In this document: positions 1 to 6,599 of the stretch, in pieces | Numbering within the stretch: the stretch's first letter is position 1 | Layout of the letters: each line of letters starts with the position of its first letter | Assembly (NCBI RefSeq): GCF_934202865.1 | Contig: NZ_CAKPYL010000012.1 | Span: 1 to 27,732, forward strand | Length of the DNA stretch: 27,732 nt | Reading direction: 5' to 3' | Origin: an uncultured Fenollaria sp. | Lineage (GTDB): Bacteria; Bacillota; Clostridia; Tissierellales; Peptoniphilaceae | Notes under the pieces: generated by a model | Told to the model about the DNA's origin: nothing | Database searches by the model: none | The model's input: only the letters and a program-made list of their open reading frames with translations | Program-made: the position numbers and the translations under genes

Positions 1-287
1 CGCCTATAGTGCGCGAAATAGATTATGAAGAAAAGCTCGTTACATGCGCATCAACAAGGCTTGATTTAGTTTTATCAAACGTATATAATTTATCACGTAG
101 CGATGCGAAAAATGCCATCGAAGCTGGTCTTGTTAAAGTGAATTACAAAGTCACTTACAAGATTAGCGAAACGCTTGAAGTTGGCGACATGGTATCGATG
201 CGCAGACGCGGAAGATTCATAGTCGGTGACTACTTAGGTCTAAGCAAAAAGGATAAACTCAAACTTATTATAAAAATTATAAAGTAG
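1..287 (+). CDS. ylmH: YlmH-type S4-domain RNA-binding protein, C-terminal part (5' end outside window)
   Basis: The reading frame is open to the left edge (first whole codon at 3) and stops with TAG at 285-287, so only about 95 C-terminal residues are present. The GTG at 9 is probably an internal valine. The visible part is an S4 RNA-binding fold: TRLDLVLSNVYNLSR, then KNAIEAGLVKVNYK, then VGDMVSMRRRGRFIVGD, as at the C-terminus of the roughly 260-residue YlmH family. In Bacillus subtilis YlmH lies just upstream of divIVA, ileS and lspA, and it has been linked to ribosome-associated quality control with RqcH. Here lspA follows after 7 bp, so divIVA and ileS are missing from that slot. Family call is good; function is inferred from the family. 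Confidence 0.85.
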   Translation, partial: PIVREIDYEEKLVTCASTRLDLVLSNVYNLSRSDAKNAIEAGLVKVNYKVTYKISETLEVGDMVSMRRRGRFIVGDYLGLSKKDKLKLIIKIIK

Positions 288-294
288 GTGTTAC

Positions 295-771
295 ATGATT
301 TATTTTTTAATAGTCGTACTAGCAGTGGCCTTGGATCAAGTCACAAAGTACTTTGCCAAGCTTCACTTAGAGGGCGAAGCTGCATACGAAATAATTCCAA
401 ACTTTTTTTCTTTTGATTACGTTGAGAATAGAGGCGCCGCTTTCGGCATTATGCAAGGCAGACACATTTTCTTCTTCATCGTAACTTTCATTGCAATAGC
501 GATAATTTTATACATCTTCATAACAGAGTACGATACGCTTATGGGATATGAAAAAGTATTTTTGTCATTTTTCTTAGCAGGAATTTTAGGTAATTTCATT
601 GACAGAGCCTTTAGAGGTTATGTTATTGACTTTATTTCATTTAAGTTTGGTTCGTATCAATACCCTTGCTTTAACCTTGCTGATAGCTACATGTGCGTTA
701 TCATTGTTCTATTTATCGGCTACTACATCTATAGAAAGATTAAAGATAAAAATGCAAGCAAAAGTAATTAA
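295..771 (+). CDS. lspA: Lipoprotein signal peptidase II (LspA)
   Basis: This integral membrane aspartyl protease cleaves the signal peptide from diacylglyceryl-modified prolipoproteins. The 158 residues are the usual length, with four hydrophobic segments (about 2-20, 57-77, 87-105, 131-147). All conserved family positions are present: D14, ENRGAAFG at 44-51, GNFIDR with N100 and D103, and FNLADS with N127 and D130. D103 and D130 are the expected catalytic pair, one position off B. subtilis numbering. The ATG at 295 has AGGTG just upstream, overlapping the ylmH stop. The 3' end overlaps the rluD start by 20 bp, which suggests co-transcription and translational coupling. Confidence 0.97.
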   Translation: MIYFLIVVLAVALDQVTKYFAKLHLEGEAAYEIIPNFFSFDYVENRGAAFGIMQGRHIFFFIVTFIAIAIILYIFITEYDTLMGYEKVFLSFFLAGILGNFIDRAFRGYVIDFISFKFGSYQYPCFNLADSYMCVIIVLFIGYYIYRKIKDKNASKSN

Positions 772-1666
772 GCTTAATAGCGAAGATGCTGGTCAAAGAT
801 TAGATGTATTTTTGGCAAACTTTGATAATAGCAAAACAAGATCAACGTATAAAAAGCTTATTGAAGAGGGATACGTATCTGTCAATGGCAGCGCTGTAAA
901 AGCGTCTTACAAGTTAAATGCAGGTGACATCATAGAGATAAGAGAGAAAGAATCGAAACGCTTTGAAAAAATCGATATGGACATAAATGTCTTATATGAA
1001 GATGATGACATAGCGGTTATTGACAAGCCAAGGGGACTTATAGTTCATCCTACAAATGATGAGGAGATAAGTCTTGTAAATTTTTTGTTATATAGATTTG
1101 CTTCACTAAGCGATATTGACGCGACAAGGCCGGGCATCATCCACAGGCTCGATAAAGACACGAGCGGTCTTCTTATAATAGCGAAGAATAGTGAAGCGCA
1201 TGAAAAGATGAAGGATCTCTTCAAGTCGAGAGAGATATACAAAGAGTACATCACCATCGCCGTGGGCGCTTTTAAAGATGAAGTGACTCTAGTTGATAAG
1301 GGCATAATGCGTGACCCGATCAAGAAGATCAAGATGTGTGCTTCAGATGAAGGCAAAAGGGCAATCTCCGAAATCCATTTACTTAAACAAAATGATGATT
1401 ATGCTTATTTAAAGGTAGTTATCAAGACGGGCAGAACGCATCAGATTAGAGTGCATCTTGCTTATCTTAATCATCCAGTGCTTGGTGATAGGACTTATGG
1501 CTATAGAGGCAAAATAAAAATGGACGGACAAGTCTTACATTGCAGAAAAGTAAGTTTCATCCATCCAATTACAAATAATTTAATAGAAATAGAAAGTGAA
1601 GCGCCAGCTTATTTTAAAGAGGCACTAATCAAAACGAATTTATATAAAGCTAAAGATCTACAGTGA
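752..1666 (+). CDS. rluD: Large-subunit rRNA pseudouridine synthase, RluD family
   Basis: This 304-residue protein would isomerise uridines in 23S rRNA. It has an N-terminal S4 domain (about 14-65, QRLDVFLANF then SVNGSAVKASYKLNAGD) and a RluA-type catalytic domain with DKPRGLIVHP at 91-100 and the signature HRLDKDTSGLL, where D134 is the catalytic aspartate. KTGRTHQIRVHLAYLNHPVLGD follows as family motifs. The frame is open upstream to 599, but that extension lies inside lspA and has no homology, so the ATG at 752 (MQAKVIKL) is the start. It matches YlyB, which follows lspA in B. subtilis. The last 17 bp overlap the 3' end of rqcH on the other strand, leaving no room for a private terminator. 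Confidence 0.93.
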   Translation: MQAKVIKLNSEDAGQRLDVFLANFDNSKTRSTYKKLIEEGYVSVNGSAVKASYKLNAGDIIEIREKESKRFEKIDMDINVLYEDDDIAVIDKPRGLIVHPTNDEEISLVNFLLYRFASLSDIDATRPGIIHRLDKDTSGLLIIAKNSEAHEKMKDLFKSREIYKEYITIAVGAFKDEVTLVDKGIMRDPIKKIKMCASDEGKRAISEIHLLKQNDDYAYLKVVIKTGRTHQIRVHLAYLNHPVLGDRTYGYRGKIKMDGQVLHCRKVSFIHPITNNLIEIESEAPAYFKEALIKTNLYKAKDLQ

Positions 1667-3362
1667 TGGTTTTGAAGTTCACATAGTTAACGAGGCCGGT
1701 CTTACCGCTTGGATGTTTCTTAACATTCTTCCTTGTAGTGAAGTCAACATCAACCTTGTTAGAGTCTTTGGCTTTTGAGTTTTTTGCGGCAATTTCAGCT
1801 GCGAAGAGCAAGAGCTCGTCACTTGGGTAGCCATCTGACTTGATTACAACGTGCGAGCCAGGAAAGCCCTTGACGTGCATCCACACATCATTTTTGTCAG
1901 CGACTTTAAAAGTGATGTACTCGTTTTGTAAATTGTTCTTGCCGTAATACACTTTACTTGTATCGTTATAATCAATAGAATGTATGGCGATTTTTTTTGG
2001 TTTATTTTTAATTTTTTTATCCTTTTTAATGTATTTATTCTTAATAAGCTCAAAGTATATCTCATCAAGGTTCTTTACATCGTCAGTTCTATCAATAGCG
2101 TCCATTACAAGCTCAAGATAATTTATCTCGTCCTCAGTATTTTCGATTTGTTTCTCTAAAACTATCTCTCTTTGCTTCATCTTTTGATATCTCTTATAAT
2201 ATCTTTGCGCGTTTTGCACAGCAGATAGCTTTTGATCAAGAGGCACTGTGATCTCGTTCATATTGTCGTAGAAGTTCTCAAGCTTTATCTCTTTAAGCCC
2301 CTTATTTATCTTGTGTATATTTGAAGAGATAAGGTCAGCGTATACTTTGTATGCCTCTCTATTGGCACTTTCAAGCATTTCTTCCTTTTGCTTTTGTAAT
2401 TTATTTCTCGCTCTCTTAAGATTAGCGCTTATCGTGTGCCTCATGTTTTGCGAACGCTGCGATATTCTGTCCTTTTGGTCCTTTTCATAATAATATTTAT
2501 CAAGTAGCTCACTTATGCTTTCAAAACTTTCTTTCTCAAGCGAGGCATATTGATTTAGGCTAATGGCGTTGTAAACGCTCTTTCTTTCGCTTAGCTTATA
2601 AATATTGAAGCTGTAATTATTTTCTCTCACTTCATCAAAGGTAGATATGAATGACGAGATAAGTCTATTCGCAGCGCTATCATCAAGATTTTTTACTAAG
2701 TTCTTCTCGTCAATAGCTGCATCAAAAAGTATTTTGTTTGCAATTTCAGTACTTAAACCGAGGAAGGATCTCATAAGAAAGTCTCTTATCTCAAGCTCTG
2801 CATTATCCATCATCATCTCTTTAAGTCCTTCTTCATCAATGCTAATAGGGGAGACTCTATCAAAGACAGGCGGCCTTTCATATATAAGACCTGGTTCTAT
2901 CTCTCTTTTGCTTGACATGATAGTCGAAACTCTTTTTATTGCATCAATAATCTTGTGATCTTCGTTACAAAGAATTATGTTTGAGTACTTGCCCATGATT
3001 TCAACAACAAGATAGTAAAGAGCTTCTTCGTGAAATTCGTTGTAGCCTTTAAAGACGAACTGAGCAGCTCTATCGAAGCCAAATTGTTCGACCTTAACAA
3101 GCTTTGAGCCAGATAGATTCTTTCTAAGTATCTTTGAGAAGAGTGGCGCTTCAGTTGGATTCTCTTTACTAACTTTGCTCACATAGAAGCGTGGGTTATT
3201 GCTCGAGGCACTTACTAAGACTTTGAAGGAAGCATCTTTGCTCCTCATATTGATCATTATCTCATCTTTTTCAGTTTGATATATCTTATCGACCCTCGAT
3301 CCGATGTAATTACTATTGAACTCATCAGTCAAGGCTCTTGTTACTATTCCGTCAAATGACAT
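1650..3362 (-). CDS. rqcH: RqcH/NEMF-family ribosome quality control factor (YloA, older name FbpA)
   Basis: RqcH binds obstructed 50S subunits carrying peptidyl-tRNA and directs C-terminal alanine tailing of the stalled peptide. At 570 residues it has the family's length and domain order: NFACT-N (from MSFDGIVTRAL), a helical middle, a long coiled coil (about 300-430), and the NFACT-R/DUF814 domain near the C-terminus (YYGKNNLQNEYITFK, VWMHVKGFPGSHVVIK, NVKKHPSGKTG). The tRNA-binding pair D97-R98 falls exactly where expected (QFGFDRAAQ). The start ATG (3360-3362) has TAAGGAGT upstream. The gene runs opposite to all neighbours, overlaps rluD tail to tail and is divergent from yicC. The old fibronectin-binding label is historical. 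Confidence 0.95.
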   Translation of the reverse strand: MSFDGIVTRALTDEFNSNYIGSRVDKIYQTEKDEIMINMRSKDASFKVLVSASSNNPRFYVSKVSKENPTEAPLFSKILRKNLSGSKLVKVEQFGFDRAAQFVFKGYNEFHEEALYYLVVEIMGKYSNIILCNEDHKIIDAIKRVSTIMSSKREIEPGLIYERPPVFDRVSPISIDEEGLKEMMMDNAELEIRDFLMRSFLGLSTEIANKILFDAAIDEKNLVKNLDDSAANRLISSFISTFDEVRENNYSFNIYKLSERKSVYNAISLNQYASLEKESFESISELLDKYYYEKDQKDRISQRSQNMRHTISANLKRARNKLQKQKEEMLESANREAYKVYADLISSNIHKINKGLKEIKLENFYDNMNEITVPLDQKLSAVQNAQRYYKRYQKMKQREIVLEKQIENTEDEINYLELVMDAIDRTDDVKNLDEIYFELIKNKYIKKDKKIKNKPKKIAIHSIDYNDTSKVYYGKNNLQNEYITFKVADKNDVWMHVKGFPGSHVVIKSDGYPSDELLLFAAEIAAKNSKAKDSNKVDVDFTTRKNVKKHPSGKTGLVNYVNFKTITVDL

Positions 3363-3366
3363 CTAA

Positions 3367-3387
3367 TCACTCCTTACTTATATTATA
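3367..3387 (-). promoter_or_regulatory. rqcH promoter -10 and ribosome binding site
   Basis: On the minus strand TATAAT (3382-3387) is followed by ATAAG and then TAAGGAGTGA (3367-3376), five bases before the rqcH ATG. The transcript would begin near 3375, giving a leader of only about 14 nt. No good -35 is visible at 16-18 bp spacing, and there is no strict TGn element. The arrangement mirrors the yicC promoter on the other side of the intergenic region. Confidence 0.55.
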
Positions 3388-3451
3388 TACAAAGATAGTC
3401 TATTTAAATATGAAGAATTTGTCATATTCTATATATATTTTTATAAATAAA

Positions 3452-3477
3452 TGGTATAATATAAACATAAGGAGTGA
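3452..3477 (+). promoter_or_regulatory. Extended -10 promoter and ribosome binding site of the yicC-thiN operon
   Basis: TGGTATAAT (3452-3460) is an extended -10 element. A weak TATATA sits at the -35 position with 17 bp spacing. TAAGGAGTGA (3468-3477) follows, seven bases from GGAG to the yicC ATG at 3482. Predicted initiation near 3467 gives a leader of about 15 nt. This is the only promoter I can support for the following 16 genes, although internal promoters are not excluded. Confidence 0.6.
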
Positions 3478-3481
3478 GACT

Positions 3482-4363
3482 ATGTTAAAGAGTATGACCT
3501 CATATGGTTCTAGCGAATATGTTTGCGAAAAGTATAAGATAAAATTTGAACTAAAGTCTGTGAACAACAGATACTTTGATTTAAACCTAAGAAGCCCACG
3601 CTCGCTTATGGAGTACGAGGACAAGATTAGGCTTGCGATTAAAAAGAGAATATCAAGGGCAAAGATAGATTGCTTCCTAACAGTGGTATTCTTAGAGGAT
3701 GACCCTAACGATGTGGAAGTGGATTTAGTATTTTTAAGAAAGTATATGAAGGCTCTTAGCTTAATTAAGGAAGAGCTTGGCCTTGATGACGAGATTAAAC
3801 TTGAAGACATAATCAGTCAACAAGAGATAATAAGCGTAGTGAAGAACAATTATGAAAATGATGAGTTTTTAGACATAATGCTTGAAACGCTTGAGAAGGC
3901 GCTTGATAACTTTGACGATATGAGAATAAGAGAAGGCGAAAACCTTAAACGCGACATATTAAATAATCTCACAGCAATTGAAGAGAATGTTGATAGAATC
4001 AAGGAAATATATATCAATTACACGGATGAATACAAAGAAGACTTCATGAAGAAGTACAATGAACTTATTGAAGATAAAAGCATAATCGATGAAAAGAGGC
4101 TTGAGTTTGAACTTGCACTATTAATTGACAAATACGCCATCGACGAAGAGATAGTTAGGATGTACAGCCACATATCGCAATTTAAGTCCATGCTTAATTC
4201 CGATGAGGCCATTGGCAAGAAGATGGATTTCTTAATTCAAGAGATGAACAGAGAGTCAAATACTATATTAAGTAAGACTAAAAACATTGATATCTCTAAG
4301 ATAGGTGTAGAACAAAAGAACCTTATCGAAAAGATTAGAGAGCAAATACAAAATATAGAGTAG
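3482..4363 (+). CDS. yicC: YicC/YloC-family endoribonuclease
   Basis: The protein has 293 residues, the usual family length, with the typical YicC N-terminus (MLKSMTSYG, ELKSVNNRYFDLNLR) and the C-terminal DUF1732 segment (GKKMDFLIQEMNRESNTI, then SKTKNIDISKIGVE). E. coli YicC and B. subtilis YloC have been described as RNases. The middle is helical and rich in charged residues. The frame opens at 3338, but that extension runs through the promoter and has no family similarity. ATG 3482 has an ideal Shine-Dalgarno and is chosen. It is first in the long operon, 7 bp before remA, as in B. subtilis (yloC-remA-gmk). Confidence 0.92.
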   Translation: MLKSMTSYGSSEYVCEKYKIKFELKSVNNRYFDLNLRSPRSLMEYEDKIRLAIKKRISRAKIDCFLTVVFLEDDPNDVEVDLVFLRKYMKALSLIKEELGLDDEIKLEDIISQQEIISVVKNNYENDEFLDIMLETLEKALDNFDDMRIREGENLKRDILNNLTAIEENVDRIKEIYINYTDEYKEDFMKKYNELIEDKSIIDEKRLEFELALLIDKYAIDEEIVRMYSHISQFKSMLNSDEAIGKKMDFLIQEMNRESNTILSKTKNIDISKIGVEQKNLIEKIREQIQNIE

Positions 4364-4370
4364 GTGAAGT

Positions 4371-4610
4371 ATGGAGTACATTAACGTAGGATTTGGTAAT
4401 TTAATCAATAAACATAGGGTCATAGCTGTTGTAGGACCAGAGTCAGCTCCTATAAAGAGACTCATCATGGAGAATCGTGATACAATCAGACTCGTAGACG
4501 CAACTTGCGGCAAGAAGACTAGAAGTGTTATCATCATGGATAACGAGTCCATAGTCCTTTCAACGCTAGCGACTTCAACTATTAGCGAAAGATTGAATGG
4601 AGGTAATTAA
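4371..4610 (+). CDS. remA: RemA-like regulatory protein (DUF370)
   Basis: The 79 residues carry the DUF370 signature throughout: INVGFGNLI, VVGPESAPIKRLI, LVDATCGKKTRSVIIMD and ending near LNGGN. In B. subtilis RemA (YlzA) is a DNA-binding activator of biofilm-matrix and osmoprotectant genes that forms ring-like oligomers. In anaerobes outside Bacillus its targets are unknown. The position between yicC and gmk is conserved. The ATG at 4371 follows AGGTGAAG, and the stop directly abuts the gmk start. The gmk ribosome binding site GGAGG lies inside the remA 3' end. Confidence 0.92.
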   Translation: MEYINVGFGNLINKHRVIAVVGPESAPIKRLIMENRDTIRLVDATCGKKTRSVIIMDNESIVLSTLATSTISERLNGGN

Positions 4611-5222
4611 ATGAAAAGAGGGTTTTTGATAGTTCTTTCTGGGCCTTCGGGCTGCGGCAAAGGCACTGTCGCTGACGAACTGTTTAGACGCAACGACGAT
4701 ATAGTCTTTTCAGTCTCGGCGACAACTAGAGAAGCTCGTCCAGGCGAAGTAGATGGCAAGAGCTACTTCTTCTTAAGCGAAGAAGAGTTTCTAAAGAAAG
4801 TCGAAAACGATGAGTTCTTGGAATACGCTAGTGTTCACGGCCATTACTATGGTACGCCAAAAGATTTTATCACTAAAAAGATAGAAGAGGGCGAGATAGT
4901 ACTGCTTGACATTGATGTTCAAGGCGCGCTTCAAATCAAAAAGAAGATGAAGGAAGTAGTTTTCATATTTCTAGTACCGCCATCGATGTCGGAGCTAAAA
5001 AGAAGGCTGGTTGGCAGAGCAACTGAGAGCGAAAAGGACTTAGAGCTAAGAATTGCTAACGGCTTTAAGGAGATAAACTTCGTTGAAGAATACGACTTCT
5101 TTGTAGTAAACGATTACTTGGAGGATGCCGTTAGAGATATCGAGGCCATAATCAAAGCGGAACAACATAGAGCGAAGAGATTCAAATATATAAAAGATAG
5201 AGTATTGGGGGAAAACAAATGA
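4611..5222 (+). CDS. gmk: Guanylate kinase
   Basis: Guanylate kinase phosphorylates GMP to GDP with ATP. The 203-residue product has the P-loop GPSGCGKGT at 11-19, and the GMP-binding region follows as SVSATTREARPGEVDGKSYF, then YGTP and LLDIDVQGALQIK. It starts immediately after the remA stop codon, and its end overlaps rpoZ by four bases (ATGA), a classic coupling arrangement. gmk and rpoZ adjacency is very widespread. Nothing is unusual in the sequence. Confidence 0.97.
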   Translation: MKRGFLIVLSGPSGCGKGTVADELFRRNDDIVFSVSATTREARPGEVDGKSYFFLSEEEFLKKVENDEFLEYASVHGHYYGTPKDFITKKIEEGEIVLLDIDVQGALQIKKKMKEVVFIFLVPPSMSELKRRLVGRATESEKDLELRIANGFKEINFVEEYDFFVVNDYLEDAVRDIEAIIKAEQHRAKRFKYIKDRVLGENK

Positions 5223-5404
5223 TTTATATTAAAAATAAAGAAGATTTAGAAACATTATCGAGATATGCCTTAGTTATGATACTTTCAAAGAGAGCTAGGC
5301 AAATAGTTGATGGAGCAGAAGCAAAGGTTGACACTGAGTCACACAATCCTGTATCCATCGCTATGGATGAATATCTTGAAGACAAGATAGAATACGATAT
5401 ATAA
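5219..5404 (+). CDS. rpoZ: RNA polymerase omega subunit
   Basis: This 61-residue protein has the conserved omega core SRYALVMILSKRARQI followed by an acidic tail (MDEYLEDKIEYDI). Omega assists assembly and stability of the beta-prime subunit. The start ATG overlaps the gmk stop (ATGA at 5219-5222) and GGGGGAAA upstream acts as the ribosome binding site. One base separates its stop from coaBC. The short length is normal for Bacillota omega. Confidence 0.93.
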   Translation: MIYIKNKEDLETLSRYALVMILSKRARQIVDGAEAKVDTESHNPVSIAMDEYLEDKIEYDI

Positions 5405-5405
5405 A

Positions 5406-6599
5406 ATGAAGAAAAACATTGTAGTATGTGTCACTGGTGGCATAGCAGCTTATAAAGCGGCAGATCTCGTATCGAAGCTTTCAAAAGTACACAATGTAAG
5501 AGTACTTATGACGAGGGACGCGCTTCAATTTGTTGGCAGCGAGACGTTTAAGATACTTTCAAAAAATGAAGTTTATACAGATGTCTTTACTGATGAAGAT
5601 AAGCCTATGCATATAGAGATAGCTAAGTGGGCAGACATCTTTGTTGTGGCGCCTGCATCAGCAAATACCATAGCTAAACTTGCGAATGGCATATGTGATG
5701 ATATGGTGAGTCTAGCAATTTTAGCTAGCAAGGCAAAAAAACTTGTGGTGCCAGCCATGAACACAGTTATGCTTGAAAATGAAGCGACACAAACTAATAT
5801 TCAAACGCTTAAAGATAGGGGCGTAGACATACTTGAGTCAGATTGCGGTCTACTTGCTTGTGGCGACATAGGTAAGGGTAAGATGCCAGACCCAGCAAGA
5901 ATAATTGATCGCATCGATTATTTACTTGCTAATAAAGACCTTAAGAAGTACAAGATACTTGTCACAGCTGGTCATACAGTTGAAGCGATAGACCCTGTTA
6001 GATACATCTCAAATCGTTCGACTGGTAAGATGGGCTACCACATTGCAAAAAAGGCTTACAATAGAGGAGCGGATGTCACTTTAATAATTGGACCAAATGA
6101 CCTTGATATAAAAGACCCATTCAATATAGTTAATGTTGTCTCATCAAAGGATATGTATGAAGCGGTTAATAAGGAGTTTGTGGACGCAGATGCCTTGATT
6201 ATGGCGGCTGCACCAGCAGACTTTACGCCAGCGAATTACAGTCCTGAAAAGATAAAAAAAGAAGTAGACGAAAGCAATGACATCAAGATAAAAAAGACGG
6301 ATGATATAATCAAGTCACTTAAGGATAAAAAAGAAGGCAAAGTCGTTATTGGTTTTGCGGCTGAATCAGAAAATGTTATTGAGAACGCAAAGAAAAAGCT
6401 AGTTTCTAAAGGAGCTGACATGATAGTAGCCAACGACATAACACTAAAGGGCTCAGGCTTTAAGAGCGACGAGAACAAAGTAAGTTTTGTCTATAAAAAT
6501 AAAAATGCTACATCATTCGATTTAATGAAGAAGAGTGAACTAGCAGACATCATTCTTGATAATCTAGCTAAATTACTTAAAGATAGAAAGAAAAATTAA
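5406..6599 (+). CDS. coaBC: Bifunctional phosphopantothenoylcysteine decarboxylase / phosphopantothenate-cysteine ligase
   Basis: This enzyme carries out two steps of coenzyme A synthesis: ligation of cysteine to 4'-phosphopantothenate, then FMN-dependent decarboxylation. The 397-residue product has the CoaC flavoprotein domain (VTGGIAAYKAADL at 9-21, H69 in PMHIE, PAMNTVML with N119, C152 in LLACGDIGKGKMPDP). The CoaB domain begins around 184 (VTAGHTVEAIDPVRYISNRS). H69, N119 and C152 correspond to E. coli H75, N125 and C158. The ATG is one base after rpoZ, and its stop overlaps the priA start by one base. The second CoA gene of the window, coaD, is about 17 kb downstream. Confidence 0.96.
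   Translation: MKKNIVVCVTGGIAAYKAADLVSKLSKVHNVRVLMTRDALQFVGSETFKILSKNEVYTDVFTDEDKPMHIEIAKWADIFVVAPASANTIAKLANGICDDMVSLAILASKAKKLVVPAMNTVMLENEATQTNIQTLKDRGVDILESDCGLLACGDIGKGKMPDPARIIDRIDYLLANKDLKKYKILVTAGHTVEAIDPVRYISNRSTGKMGYHIAKKAYNRGADVTLIIGPNDLDIKDPFNIVNVVSSKDMYEAVNKEFVDADALIMAAAPADFTPANYSPEKIKKEVDESNDIKIKKTDDIIKSLKDKKEGKVVIGFAAESENVIENAKKKLVSKGADMIVANDITLKGSGFKSDENKVSFVYKNKNATSFDLMKKSELADIILDNLAKLLKDRKKN

Noticed and set aside
599..751. 5' extension of the rluD frame inside lspA
   Set aside because: It is a shadow of lspA in another frame; the pseudouridine synthase family begins at the ATG at 752.
3338..3481. 5' extension of the yicC frame
   Set aside because: It runs through the divergent promoter region; ATG 3482 has the ribosome binding site and matches the family N-terminus.
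5963..6010. CoaB motif TAGHT instead of TAGGT or TAGPT as a damaged active site
   Set aside because: This position varies among homologues, and the rest of the CTP and phosphopantothenate-binding segment is intact.
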